Source: a virus. Taken from it: a stretch of 64,000 nt of DNA. The position numbers were made by a program, and so were the translations under genes. The notes beneath the pieces were generated by a model. That model saw nothing but the letters and a program-made list of their open reading frames with translations. It ran no database searches and had not been told where the DNA came from. Shown in pieces: positions 28,625 to 38,023 of this stretch; positions within the stretch are counted from its first letter, which is position 1, and every line of letters begins with the position of its first letter. The stretch spans positions 118,841 through 182,840 of IMG/VR virus record IMGVR_UViG_3300035698_026482. One strand, written 5' to 3'.

Positions 28625-29395
28625 TTATACTAATTTCTTGACGTCGTGCACTGTAGAGCTACTTTTTTTTAAAAGATCGCCTATGAATGCAAACTCAACT
28701 GGATTGTTAGTAAGCCACAAAATAATCTCATCTGCAGCCTTAGGCGACAAATAACCGCCATCCCACGTACATGCGTGATATAACGCCTCAATATGTTCGT
28801 CTGGGCCAGCATCATTAAGATGTGTGTTTGGGGGCCACACGTTTGCATAAACAACATTGTTTACTGTTCGGTCTGCGCCCTCGTAACATGCGGTGTGATG
28901 TGGCATAGTTGAAAGAGCAAGAACGTCGAATGCTTGCGTCACGGGCGGATGCAGTATGGCGTCAGAGGTCATATACATTGCAGGAGGTCTAAGGATTGGT
29001 TTAAAAATGTCCTGTAATCCCGCATCTACAACGTCTTGGCACATATCTGAGTATAACGCGAGTAACTGAGGACCGTCGAGATGTCTTAATTCATCATTGT
29101 TTGAAAGCCCCGCAACACCATGATGGCGCCCATGAAATCCCACTTCAAAATTTGAAGCTGGTAATGTCTTAAGACGCCGACAAAATTCTGGATGTTCCTT
29201 GAGATACAGGGGCCTTTTATTGCGCGTATCTATTTTTCCGCCGGGCATCGTGCGCCAGTACGCCGTTGGTACGAATAGCGTAAATTTCGCCTGCGGAAAG
29301 CTGTCGATAATCTTAAAGCATTGATCAACAACGGCTATTGATGAAAGTGGATGCGGCGATACGTCGTCGATCGAAATATTGATTTTTCTAGACAC
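28625..29395 (-). CDS. Polysaccharide deacetylase-like protein
   Basis: This 256-residue protein starts with INISIDDVSPHP, where the Asp-Asp pair matches the metal-binding motif 1 of carbohydrate esterase 4 and DUF2334 proteins, and has the HxxxH-like GFHGRHHGV as motif 2. Later segments ILRPPAMYMTS and FDVLALSTMP fit the barrel. It overlaps the glycosyltransferase gene by 1 nt. It probably removes acetyl groups from a sugar precursor or glycan. Confidence 0.75.
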   Translation of the reverse strand: MSRKINISIDDVSPHPLSSIAVVDQCFKIIDSFPQAKFTLFVPTAYWRTMPGGKIDTRNKRPLYLKEHPEFCRRLKTLPASNFEVGFHGRHHGVAGLSNNDELRHLDGPQLLALYSDMCQDVVDAGLQDIFKPILRPPAMYMTSDAILHPPVTQAFDVLALSTMPHHTACYEGADRTVNNVVYANVWPPNTHLNDAGPDEHIEALYHACTWDGGYLSPKAADEIILWLTNNPVEFAFIGDLLKKSSSTVHDVKKLV

Positions 29396-30354
29396 TATGT
29401 CGACAACAATCTTTCAAAAAAACGAATATAAGGTGCCATTCCTTGTGCACCGAAAAGCGAAATTACTCTATCGAAATTTGATCCCGTATCTGCATTCCTA
29501 ATCGCAGCTCTAAGACCCGCTAGCGGTTCGTCTTTCTCTTCGATTTTATAGATTGCGCCACCCTTATCATAAACGCCAAGTATACCTTGCGCATATCCAA
29601 CGGGCGTAGAAATTATAGGTGTCTGATTTGCTGCGCATTCGAAGATTGCTTGTGGACCGCCTTCGTGTCTGGATCCGACAACGTATAAATCTAACGTGTT
29701 ATATAGCTCATTAATTGTTTCAAAATCTGGGCGCTCGAAATATTTGTATGAAATACCCGCAGCATCCAGGCGCTTAATAACATACTGGCGACGCCATCCA
29801 GCTAACACAACTAGCAGACGTTTTTTCTTTTTTGCTAATTCTTCTACAACATCGCAGAATACATCTGGACCCTTTGCAAGCTTAGGCGTGATTAAATCGT
29901 GTCCCTCTGTGTCTCGTTGGAAACTACCGACCAAATACCCATTGTCTGGAAGTTCATGCTTTTTTCGACAATCAGATTTTGGTAGTGGTGACCAAAGGCG
30001 TTGGTTTACCCAAAACGGTTGAATAAACACAGGCTTTTTTGTAATTTCAGATACAGCAGCACCAGTTTGTCCACATGGCACATGATACCAATCTACGAAC
30101 TGATCTCTTGCAATAAATTCGCGTTGTGCATCTGGACCAAATTTATCTGGATCAATATGATGAACTGTGCAAACAACCTTTTTTTCCAGCAGGAGCTGCT
30201 GGGGCAAATGGTTCCAGCACCAGCCCGCAGCTAGCCAAATGATATCAGCTTCGCGCGGATCAGGTGTTGAAATTTCGCGATTAGCCTCGTACCATTCTTT
30301 AACGAATCGGTCGACGACCCAATCTTCATTTGGGCGTAATACAAAAATCTTCAT
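29395..30354 (-). CDS. Glycosyltransferase, GT-B fold (GT4-like)
   Basis: This 319-residue protein has a short N-terminal domain (MKIFVLRPNEDWVVDRFVKE) and the GT4 donor loop GSRHEGGPQAIFECAANQTP, then PIISTPVGYAQGIL. It is shorter than usual GT4 enzymes, mainly in the acceptor domain. It is coupled by a 4 nt overlap to the next glycosyltransferase. Confidence 0.82.
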   Translation of the reverse strand: MKIFVLRPNEDWVVDRFVKEWYEANREISTPDPREADIIWLAAGWCWNHLPQQLLLEKKVVCTVHHIDPDKFGPDAQREFIARDQFVDWYHVPCGQTGAAVSEITKKPVFIQPFWVNQRLWSPLPKSDCRKKHELPDNGYLVGSFQRDTEGHDLITPKLAKGPDVFCDVVEELAKKKKRLLVVLAGWRRQYVIKRLDAAGISYKYFERPDFETINELYNTLDLYVVGSRHEGGPQAIFECAANQTPIISTPVGYAQGILGVYDKGGAIYKIEEKDEPLAGLRAAIRNADTGSNFDRVISLFGAQGMAPYIRFFERLLST

Positions 30355-31307
30355 GATAAATCCTTTATATGAGCAAGAAACGCCAGATATCTTTCTGTTA
30401 CATTTCTAATATCGATATTGGATTCTATGCCATTTCGACGAGCTCGTTTAAAATTCAAGGTCGGAGGCTTATAAAGTTCAATTGGCTCTGGGGTCCATTC
30501 ATCTTCTTCAATAACAATAGCTTCTGGACCTGCAATTGAAGGAGAGCCGGAACACGATGCACAGACAATTTTACATCCTGCAGCTCTCGCATCCACGATA
30601 ACGTTTGGACAATTATCATGATACGCAAGGTGGACGAACGTTGATGCGCGCTTATAACAGGCGATTAATGTTGACCAGTTCAGCTCACCGACGTAGATTA
30701 CACGTTCATGATCAGAATATGGTCCACTGGCTGCACCGGCAACAATCATAACATCATTATCGTTGGCGAACTGTAAAAAATAGCGAATATTTGAAGTAAG
30801 ACGCTTGTGTGGGCGCCATGAGCTTGCACACATCCATACATCATCAAATGGGTCGAGGATCGGATCTTCTAATTTAGGAATGCTGGCGACTGCATCTAGA
30901 TTAACGCCGTTACCAATGATTGTAACTTGGGTTTCGGGTTTTGCATCAAAGAATGATTCAACCAGTTTTTTACTGAATGGTGATTGAAATATCACGCCTT
31001 TCGCATTATCGTACGTTTCTTTAATGCGTTGATTCTGGAGCCACCAATCGCCATATTGTGAGTCACTATTATAGTAAATGCCATCAAGACGTTGAACCAT
31101 CGGCACACTTTCAATTCTCACCATCGCCTCAATGAATGTTAGCTGTATATCAGGAGGCGCAAAGTTTACCTTATTACCCCCCCTTGACAACTCAATCGTA
31201 TTCATGACATCGTGTTGATCACGAATTAATTGCTCAGTGAGTTGTCTACCAAAACTATTTGGGCCGCTTGTTGAACCCAAATTTACGTTATCAAGTAATA
31301 GTCTCAT
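30351..31307 (-). CDS. Glycosyltransferase, GT-B fold (GT4-like)
   Basis: This 318-residue protein begins MRLLLDNVNLGSTSGPNSF, a typical GT4 acceptor-loop start, with GVIFQSPFSKKLVESFF and VTIIGNGVNLDAV in the linker. The C-terminal donor loop is LAYHDNCPNVIVDARAAGCK, with Asn-Cys-Pro replacing the usual EGFG. It lies in a chain of three coupled GT4 genes. Confidence 0.8.
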   Translation of the reverse strand: MRLLLDNVNLGSTSGPNSFGRQLTEQLIRDQHDVMNTIELSRGGNKVNFAPPDIQLTFIEAMVRIESVPMVQRLDGIYYNSDSQYGDWWLQNQRIKETYDNAKGVIFQSPFSKKLVESFFDAKPETQVTIIGNGVNLDAVASIPKLEDPILDPFDDVWMCASSWRPHKRLTSNIRYFLQFANDNDVMIVAGAASGPYSDHERVIYVGELNWSTLIACYKRASTFVHLAYHDNCPNVIVDARAAGCKIVCASCSGSPSIAGPEAIVIEEDEWTPEPIELYKPPTLNFKRARRNGIESNIDIRNVTERYLAFLAHIKDLS

Positions 31308-32251
31308 TTGATAATAAGCTCCGCGTATTTTGAAGCAACATCTTCAACTCGATTATCATACATCAACGCTGCCTGTTTAAACACGTCATACTCGGTAACA
31401 ACTCTTTTAATACATGACGTTGCGGATGTCACATCCCATCCTTCGAAATTAATTCCGTATGACGAACAGTATTCCGCTATGCTGCCGCCTGTATTAGAGT
31501 AAACGACAGGTAAGCCTGAGGCTAGTGCTTCCAGCACATGATTTGCACCTGCCTCTTCCATTGATGCAGTGAGATAAATATCGTGCTTTGGTAACTCCCT
31601 AGCAAGATCGACCGCCGACATCGGTTTAATGTGGTTTTTAAACGTTATGCCTGTCGGTGTTCGTCCAATATACGTGAACTCAAATTCTTCAAGATCATCG
31701 AGTTCTTTGTATAGCTCAAAGCCTTTTTTGGGATTATCAGACCAATGGTGTGTAACCACTTTAATCTTTCTATTGCTTCTCAGATCCTGCTCACTTTTGC
31801 GGTGATCATAAAAAACGGACATTGGACCATTCGGAATAATATCGAACTCCTTATTTGCAAGCTGCATCGCGATATCGCTGTGTTGCGCATGAATAGCTGT
31901 TGTGCAAAGATATGCTAGTGCCCAATGACTCGGGAAAATAAGACGATCTGATCTAGGAAGTTGATCCCATAACATCTCTGTAAGCTTTTGTTTGCCGTGT
32001 GAACCAACATCGCCAACGCGGTTGATTAAACGACACCCGCTGTTCATATCTCGATATTTGATAATATCTTCACCGGATTCGCCCCAGGGTGCGGGGCGTG
32101 GATCAAAGCAAACAAGTACGTCAATGCCAGGTTCAAGACGGTGCACGACATTGTGGTCAGCAGATACAAGCTGATCGATAAGGGCGTTAACCAACTTGAC
32201 GCCGCCGCCCCATGGACCAGCCTTAGATTCACGATTTAGGTAGATTTTCAC
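31304..32251 (-). CDS. Glycosyltransferase, GT-B fold (GT4-like)
   Basis: This 315-residue protein has the donor motif TASMEEAGANHVLEALASGL then PVVYSNTGGSIAEYC, a clear GT4 EX7E signature, and an N-terminal GPWGGGVKLVNALIDQL. It overlaps its neighbours by 4 nt on both sides. Confidence 0.85.
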   Translation of the reverse strand: MKIYLNRESKAGPWGGGVKLVNALIDQLVSADHNVVHRLEPGIDVLVCFDPRPAPWGESGEDIIKYRDMNSGCRLINRVGDVGSHGKQKLTEMLWDQLPRSDRLIFPSHWALAYLCTTAIHAQHSDIAMQLANKEFDIIPNGPMSVFYDHRKSEQDLRSNRKIKVVTHHWSDNPKKGFELYKELDDLEEFEFTYIGRTPTGITFKNHIKPMSAVDLARELPKHDIYLTASMEEAGANHVLEALASGLPVVYSNTGGSIAEYCSSYGINFEGWDVTSATSCIKRVVTEYDVFKQAALMYDNRVEDVASKYAELIIK

Positions 32252-32466
32252 TCAGGAATCCTTCTGCTACTAAATGCGTGGGCATCTATCGTCCAGTATC
32301 TAAACGCGCCTGAAGATGATTTTGGATGCAAATCATTTAGCAAACAATCTTTTCCAACAATCATGACCCTTGGGATATATTGGATAGCTCCGCCTCGCGT
32401 TGCTGTCGTGAACATCGATATTTCACCAAGTATCTGATCCCTATTTTGAATTTTAATATTGGTCAT
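32248..32466 (-). CDS. Small hypothetical protein in the glycosyltransferase operon
   Basis: I favour the start at the ATG at 32466 (72 residues, MTNIKIQNRDQILGE), which lies 16 nt after the GT2 stop. A longer frame from 32541 would overlap the GT2 gene by 59 nt. It ends overlapping the next GT4 gene by 4 nt. No motif is recognised; it has beta-strand character (AIQYIPRVMIVGKDCLL). Confidence 0.5.
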   Translation of the reverse strand: MTNIKIQNRDQILGEISMFTTATRGGAIQYIPRVMIVGKDCLLNDLHPKSSSGAFRYWTIDAHAFSSRRIPE

Positions 32467-32482
32467 GAAAGTATATACGCAT

Positions 32483-33208
32483 TCATGATTGTGCAACGAA
32501 CCCTCTTGCGCGAATGAATGCGACGTTATTAACTTGTTCAACTTCAGATCCAGCCCGTTGATTTAACGGAATAGAAACACTATCCATCTTATAGAGGTAA
32601 CATGGTTTGTTTATGAAACCGCGTTGACGACCAACGTGTAGTAAAGGCAGCATTAAGGCCTGATCATAAGCACGATGGAACCATTCGCCATTGACATCTT
32701 TAAAATTTTCATCAGATACTTCCTTCAGTAATGATGCCCTAAACGTGCGAAAATGAGATGAGCACCACGGAAATTCATATGGATCAACTTTTTGAGGCAT
32801 TGGCCTTGAAACGTTCATATCTTCTTTAATATCCCATTGATGTGCCGTCCATAATACGTCAACCTCTGGATTCTCTTCATAGCCAGCCAGAACCCATCTC
32901 ACGACCTCACTGGTGGTCAGCTGGTCGTCCCCATCTACTGTACCAATGATGACATCATCACGATCTTGAAACTCTCTGGCGACCTCTATGATGTTCCTGA
33001 GCGCCCAGCGCCTTTCTGTCTGGAAACGAACCTCACGCAAACCATCCGGACGCAGAACCACGTCCTGATCTACTCGTTTTTCTGGATCAGAACAATCATC
33101 AACGATAATATGACGCCAATGTGCGTCATCCTGAAGATCTACTGAAGCGCATAGATCCTTCATATTTTCGTTGGCATTGCGTGAAGGTGTAATGATTACT
33201 AATTCCAT
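32483..33208 (-). CDS. Glycosyltransferase family 2
   Basis: This 241-residue protein starts MELVIITPSRNANENMKDLC, a GT-A family 2 opening. It has IIVDDCSDP and the metal-binding DxD as GTVDGDDQLTTSEVV. It is the only stand-alone GT2 in the operon, and it is compact for the family. A GT-A enzyme in this cluster would use a UDP- or GDP-sugar. Confidence 0.85.
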   Translation of the reverse strand: MELVIITPSRNANENMKDLCASVDLQDDAHWRHIIVDDCSDPEKRVDQDVVLRPDGLREVRFQTERRWALRNIIEVAREFQDRDDVIIGTVDGDDQLTTSEVVRWVLAGYEENPEVDVLWTAHQWDIKEDMNVSRPMPQKVDPYEFPWCSSHFRTFRASLLKEVSDENFKDVNGEWFHRAYDQALMLPLLHVGRQRGFINKPCYLYKMDSVSIPLNQRAGSEVEQVNNVAFIRARGFVAQS

Positions 33209-33214
33209 AACGAC

Positions 33215-33970
33215 CTACCAATCATAAGTGTACTCGGGACCAGGATCTGCAAAATCAGGATGACGTAACATAACCTGTCCATATTCCCGAGCTTCTTGCG
33301 CACGGTCATCATGAAAAACAAGACGATCCATAATAACTAACTCTTTTTCAAAGCCTTGGATTTCATCCACCATTCTCGCAACATCTATATTCTTATCCTT
33401 TTTAACGTCTGGTAAATGATAATCATCAAATACAACAAATTGTGTAAAACGATCCTTGACTAGTTCCCAATCGTTTAAAACACCCTGGTAAGTGTGATCA
33501 CCGTCGATGTACACCAGATCAAAATCACCCTCTAGTGTAGGAATAACATCTACAGACCTTCCTTGATGCATCTTGATTTTAGATAGCCATTCACCAGGAA
33601 AAATAGATGACATTCTTTTGATTTGTTCCTGGTCAAACTGCACGTCGACGGTTGTGATTTCTCCATCAATGTCTAGTTCATGCATTGTTTTTGCCGCAAC
33701 AGTTGACCAATACCCGCGCCCAAAACCAATTTCAAGAATTCGCTTAGGCCTATAACGCTTGATCATTGCAGTAGCAAGCATTCCCCGCTCGTAGTTCGGA
33801 CGAAAATAGCATCCAATTGATTTATACATCGAATTATCGCGTGTACGAGCCTTTTTTGCAGTATGCTCGCCAATCGCATCATAATCACCAAGAACTAAAT
33901 CTTCGATAGGGCAGTTTAGATCAATTAATTTTGACTTAATGTCAACTGTTTTGATTTGTTTATTCGTCAT
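33215..33970 (-). CDS. Class I methyltransferase, cephalosporin hydroxylase/Methyltransf_24-like
   Basis: Start chosen at the ATG at 33970, which overlaps the upstream stop by 11 nt and has GAGG 9 nt before it. The 251-residue protein has motif I ILEIGFGRGYWSTVAAKTM, ITTVDVQFDQEQ, the diagnostic DLVYIDGDHTYQGVLNDWEL and VVFDDYHLPD. This set matches O-methyltransferases of the Methyltransf_24 or CmcI type. Confidence 0.8.
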   Translation of the reverse strand: MTNKQIKTVDIKSKLIDLNCPIEDLVLGDYDAIGEHTAKKARTRDNSMYKSIGCYFRPNYERGMLATAMIKRYRPKRILEIGFGRGYWSTVAAKTMHELDIDGEITTVDVQFDQEQIKRMSSIFPGEWLSKIKMHQGRSVDVIPTLEGDFDLVYIDGDHTYQGVLNDWELVKDRFTQFVVFDDYHLPDVKKDKNIDVARMVDEIQGFEKELVIMDRLVFHDDRAQEAREYGQVMLRHPDFADPGPEYTYDW

Positions 33971-35948
33971 CGGTATCATCCTCAACAATGTCAAATGAGT
34001 TTCTTTCAATCCATTCCACCATTAGCGTGGGATGCGATTGTTTACACGCAATGTGCGGAGTTTTTGCTTCAAATTGAACCTTTTTATGAAAGATCCATCC
34101 CCCCATTTCGTCCTCGAGCCGTGCGGCCATCGCTTCGATATCATCGTCGCTTACATCAGTCCATGCTTTATCAAAAAACATATTATTCTCCGGGGTATCG
34201 GCTTGTTCAACATTATACATGCTTTCCCAAAAACGGCCCCAGTAATTCTGATAGCTTTTTATCTTGCGTCCAATATTGAACCACGAATAATGGTGAACGC
34301 CAGGAAGATTACTCGCAACTTCATTGAACCATCCTTCATAATCTGCTAATGCCGATTCATCTTCTTCTTGGATAGCGCGTTGTCTTACATTTTCAACTTC
34401 TTGCGTATAAAAATTCATGTATTTAACGCGGCTGTAATCATGCAACCAAATCGGATCGCAGCTGTCTGTGCCTTGTGCTGCAAAGAGTTTGCCATCTTCA
34501 TCATATTTGCGCAATTCACGAGGCACACCATGTGTTAGACCAGGCTTATTTCTGCTGAGTCGCCATTTCCAATTGTGCACGTCACAGCGGACCTTACCGG
34601 CCGACCCCCAATATTCAATAACTGGCAAGCAAAGCAAATCAACATTTTTAGGAAAGTGCTTAATCAGACGAGCAATCTTTTCATAATCCTCTTCATGAAC
34701 GATTTCATCTGAATCTTGTTGCCAGCAAAAGGCTTGTGTACATAATGATCTTGCAAGTGCTTTCTGGCGGCCGTCAAAATTTATTGCCCAACGCTTTTCA
34801 TTACGATCGCGTCGACATTGATAAATTTTGAGATTATCATGTGCAGATGCAAGTTGCTGCAACTCTTCCCATGTTCCATCATCAGAGCCTGCATCAACAA
34901 CCACAACTTCCTCACAAAATCCTGCAAGGCTCATAATTGATTCAACGAATGGATAATCGTTTGTTAAACAATTGTACGTCGTCGTATATCCCGATAACGT
35001 AACATTATCTTCACCCATGTCGGAATAAATGCCGTTCCAAAATCTATCTCTAGCCATATAGAGATACGATTCTAGTGTTAACATATCGCGCGTTTCAAAC
35101 CATTCTTCCTTAGCATGTTGAACATTATCGTTCAGCGCAAGATCACATCCAAGTAACTTGGCTTCAATTGTCATTCTAGGACAGGTATCACCGCCTTGAG
35201 GCAGATATACGAATCCTTCTGCTTGCGCCATTTTTTCTAAAACTTCTGAATAAGGTACTTGCCACAGAGTCTCGAATGTTTTACCATTCGCGGCACACCA
35301 AGCCTCGGCGGCCTCGGTCCCTTTAACCCATGAAGTAGAACCTAATACAAGCCATCCCTGACGTTGCTGGTCTTTATACTTTTCACGTAAGATCTTTACC
35401 GCCGCTAGCGTTGCTTCATCAAAAACCGAAGATAATACAGTCGATGCTTTTTGTTGAAGAAACGGAAATAACGATGTGTAATGTGCCTGTTGACTTTCTG
35501 ACATCCACCACAATGATTTCGCGCCAGCAAAGAAGGCTGATACCCACTTTCCATGGTTTTCTTGGTGACAATCACAAGGCTTGCCTTCAATTGATGCATG
35601 TTTTTCAGGCGAGCGATAACGACAATATTTGTAATCGTATTCTAAAATAGAATAGCTGAGATTTGCAGAAATAGCAGGGATCAATTGCATATCCAGACTG
35701 GCAAAATTGCCAAATATCCAGAATTTCTCGTGACCTTGCTCTAGAAGCTTCATCGTTACATCCTTTGAATGAAGCTTAAAGATCTTGAATGGGCTTGACC
35801 CAATTAATGCCTCAGTTGTCAATTCAGCACCTCCATACGGATAATCTTCAACAAACATGTCAGCTACGAAGATTACATCTGCATCCTGAGGAATGCTAAT
35901 CGGTGCCTTAAATCCGAAAGGCGAAGGTGTTGCTAGGTTATATTGCAT
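33960..35948 (-). CDS. Two-domain glycosyltransferase: GT-B-like plus GT2
   Basis: This is a 662-residue fusion. The N-terminal ~310 residues resemble a GT-B protein (VADMFVEDYPYGGAELTTEA, GWLVLGSTSWVKGTEAAEAW, and donor loop GGDTCPRMTIEAKLLGCDLA). Residues from ~315 form a GT2 domain (YNCLTNDYPFVESIMSLAGF, VVVDAGSDDGTWEELQQLA, WQQDSDEIVHEEDY), where DAGSDD and DSDE are the nucleotide and metal sites. It may add two sugars in sequence. A GGGGA element precedes the ATG. It heads the glycan operon, downstream of the repeat-rich intergenic region. Confidence 0.8.
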   Translation of the reverse strand: MQYNLATPSPFGFKAPISIPQDADVIFVADMFVEDYPYGGAELTTEALIGSSPFKIFKLHSKDVTMKLLEQGHEKFWIFGNFASLDMQLIPAISANLSYSILEYDYKYCRYRSPEKHASIEGKPCDCHQENHGKWVSAFFAGAKSLWWMSESQQAHYTSLFPFLQQKASTVLSSVFDEATLAAVKILREKYKDQQRQGWLVLGSTSWVKGTEAAEAWCAANGKTFETLWQVPYSEVLEKMAQAEGFVYLPQGGDTCPRMTIEAKLLGCDLALNDNVQHAKEEWFETRDMLTLESYLYMARDRFWNGIYSDMGEDNVTLSGYTTTYNCLTNDYPFVESIMSLAGFCEEVVVVDAGSDDGTWEELQQLASAHDNLKIYQCRRDRNEKRWAINFDGRQKALARSLCTQAFCWQQDSDEIVHEEDYEKIARLIKHFPKNVDLLCLPVIEYWGSAGKVRCDVHNWKWRLSRNKPGLTHGVPRELRKYDEDGKLFAAQGTDSCDPIWLHDYSRVKYMNFYTQEVENVRQRAIQEEDESALADYEGWFNEVASNLPGVHHYSWFNIGRKIKSYQNYWGRFWESMYNVEQADTPENNMFFDKAWTDVSDDDIEAMAARLEDEMGGWIFHKKVQFEAKTPHIACKQSHPTLMVEWIERNSFDIVEDDTDDE

Positions 35949-36317
35949 ATGTCCCCAACAGCATCATACAGTAAGTTTCCCTCAGGGTACACTGTAAAAT
36001 TAAGTCTGGCGTCTTACCATGATAAAAATAATTCTATACATTTATTCTGGAACGTATACTATTAGAAAGGGGGCTTGGCGGAAGAGGGGGCCAACCAGGG
36101 CGAGACAGGGTGCTAAAAAGGTCTTCCAAACCGGGCGGGAAGCTAGGCGAAGAGCACTGCGGGGCAGGGAGAAGATGGGAAGCTAGGCGAAGAGCACTGC
36201 GGGGCAGGGAGAAGATGGGAAGCTAGGCGAAGAGCACTGCGGGGCAAGACGGAGCTAAGCAAATGAGGACGCCGATATTTCACCAGCGTCCGCATGAGGT
36301 TCGGGTCCTAAGCCATA
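35949..36317. other. 370 bp intergenic region with G-rich tandem repeats
   Basis: This is the longest gap between protein genes outside the tRNA array. From about 36067 to 36246 the plus strand is unusually rich in G and A with many G runs. It contains the 40 bp repeat listed separately. At 36268-36292 a hairpin with stem GGACGC/GCGTCC (13 nt loop) is present. Near 36035-36055 are TATAC-like elements that could be promoters reading into the fused glycosyltransferase gene. No protein frame is convincing. A structured RNA, replication or regulatory site are all possible. Confidence 0.6.
36137..36246. repeat. 40 bp direct repeat, 2.75 copies
   Basis: The unit starts GGGAAGCTAGGCGAAGAGCA and continues with CTGCGGGGCAGGGAGAAGAT. 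Copies begin at 36137, 36177 and 36217 with an exact 40 bp period; the third stops after 30 bases. The copies appear identical over their shared length. There are no spacers, so this is a tandem repeat and not a CRISPR array. Confidence 0.95.
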
Positions 36318-37679
36318 TTAAAGAATTTTGGCTGCAAGCGTCGCCAATTCACTACGTTCACCCTTCATAAGGGTGATGTGGCCGGCGATTGACTCATCTT
36401 TAAATTTCTCGACGGCGTATGTTAACCCATTGGATAGTGGATCAACAAGATTATTATCAACCTGTTCAATATCACCCGTCAAAATAATCTTAGCGCCTTC
36501 GCCGGCACGAGTGATGATTGTTTTTAATTCATGAACTGAAAGATTTTGTGCCTCATCGATGATGATGAATGCATTTGCCAACGACCGTCCACGAATATAT
36601 GTGATTGCTTCAACCTCGATGAGGCCCTTTTCAATCCACATATCAAAAATATTCTTGTCTTTGTTTTGGTTGCCAAGTAAGAATTCAATATTATCATAAA
36701 TCGGTTGAACCCAAGGATCCATCTTTTCCTGTTTGGTTCCTGGCAGGTATCCGATATCGCGTCCGACGGGCTGGATTGGTCTCGTTATGATTAGCTTTCT
36801 ATAAGTTTTTGATTCAAAAATCATGTCCAAGGCAGCTGCCACAGCCAATAGAGTTTTGCCTGTGCCAGCTGCACCAACTAGCGACACCAATTTTACTCGA
36901 TCATCGGTCAGCAACTTAAGCGCCAAACGCTGCTCAAGATTCCTAGGCGCAACACCCCAAGCCTTTTTGTGCGTATCATTAACGCGCCAAAGCATATTAC
37001 TGTCTTCTGGATCTAGACGATATGCGCATTCCCCATCAATAAGAAATTCGTTGGGTTTAGATTCTAGAACTAAATCATAATCGCGAATATCAACTGAGCG
37101 TTCCTCAAGAAGATCATCCTTCACATTTTTTGGAAGCTCGATCTCCTTAACACCTGTATAAACATCTGACGTATCGGCAGCCACCCTAAAACGAAGGTAA
37201 TCCTCACACTCCATACCGATAACATTGCACTTTATGCGCATGTTAATGTCCTTTGTGACAATTCTGACGTCTAGATCTTCTTTATCCCTCAGACCAACAC
37301 CAACGGCGATAATCATGTTATCAGGATGACGATCATTTAGTTCATCTGGCAACACACCAACGAACTCCTCAGTAGACATTACTCGTACTGTACCCCCGCC
37401 GGGTAACTTAACGCCTAGCTTAAGTGATCCCTGGATTCGTAATTCATCTAGACTGCGACATATCTGCCTAGCATTGGCCCCGACAGCATCAAAGCGATCT
37501 TTCTTGGTATCAATTTCTTCAAGCACAATCATCGGAATGACGATATCATTATCGCCAAACGCAAATAACGCTTGCGCGTCTTGAAGAAAGACGTTCGTAT
37601 CAATAACAAACGTTTTATTGTTGGCAACTGAACCGCTCTTTGCAGTCCGCTTATTTTTTTCTGATTGGGTTTTCACCAT
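36318..37679 (-). CDS. PhoH-like protein with N-terminal PIN domain (PhoH2 type)
   Basis: Start chosen at the ATG at 37679 (MVKTQSEK) instead of a TTG 4 codons upstream. Of about 453 residues, 23-145 form a PIN ribonuclease domain (TFVIDTNVFLQDAQAL, VLEEIDTKKD, VTKDINMRIK), and the second half is a PhoH ATPase with P-loop LVGAAGTGKTLLA (about 268-280), TRPIQPVGRDIGYLPG, FIIIDEAQNLSVHEL and LTGDIEQVDN. PIN-PhoH proteins couple RNA unwinding with RNase activity. PhoH is frequent in marine phages. Confidence 0.93.
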   Translation of the reverse strand: MVKTQSEKNKRTAKSGSVANNKTFVIDTNVFLQDAQALFAFGDNDIVIPMIVLEEIDTKKDRFDAVGANARQICRSLDELRIQGSLKLGVKLPGGGTVRVMSTEEFVGVLPDELNDRHPDNMIIAVGVGLRDKEDLDVRIVTKDINMRIKCNVIGMECEDYLRFRVAADTSDVYTGVKEIELPKNVKDDLLEERSVDIRDYDLVLESKPNEFLIDGECAYRLDPEDSNMLWRVNDTHKKAWGVAPRNLEQRLALKLLTDDRVKLVSLVGAAGTGKTLLAVAAALDMIFESKTYRKLIITRPIQPVGRDIGYLPGTKQEKMDPWVQPIYDNIEFLLGNQNKDKNIFDMWIEKGLIEVEAITYIRGRSLANAFIIIDEAQNLSVHELKTIITRAGEGAKIILTGDIEQVDNNLVDPLSNGLTYAVEKFKDESIAGHITLMKGERSELATLAAKIL

Positions 37680-37717
37680 TCCGTTGAACAACCTTTGAAT
37701 AGGATAGTACGATCATA

Positions 37718-38023
37718 ATGAGCATGTCAAACAGCCCACCCGATGTACCCATTGAACGCCTTAAACGAGGTAGCACTTGCTTTGCAGCACATGCAAAGCA
37801 TGGAGTTGCCTGTCAAAAATCCAGCTGTCGCATGTGGGTTAATAGTGAGTGCCATCAAAATTGTACTCTTCTAGCGGTCGCGAATCATCGTGGCAGTAGC
37901 ATGACACTCCAGCAAATTGGAGATATACATGGTCTGACGAGGATGCGCGTTTGTCAAATTGAGAAACGTGCGATCACAAAAGTGAAAAGCGCTATTTCTG
38001 TTGATGACCAAAAAGCGAGTTAA
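37718..38023 (+). CDS. Sigma region 4-like HTH protein with putative Cys/His cluster
   Basis: This 101-residue protein is divergent from PhoH. Its C-terminal half is a sigma-70 region 4-type helix-turn-helix (MTLQQIGDIHGLTRMRVCQI then EKRAITKVK). The N-terminal half has CFAAHAKHGVACQKSSCRMW and ECHQNC, a Cys/His cluster that may bind zinc. It could supply -35 recognition to a polymerase carrying the gp55-like sigma, or act as a regulator. It overlaps the opposing gene at 38020 by 4 nt. Confidence 0.7.
   Translation: MSMSNSPPDVPIERLKRGSTCFAAHAKHGVACQKSSCRMWVNSECHQNCTLLAVANHRGSSMTLQQIGDIHGLTRMRVCQIEKRAITKVKSAISVDDQKAS

Noticed and set aside
36137-36246. CRISPR-like array
   Set aside because: The copies are directly adjacent with no spacers and no cas genes; it is a simple tandem repeat.
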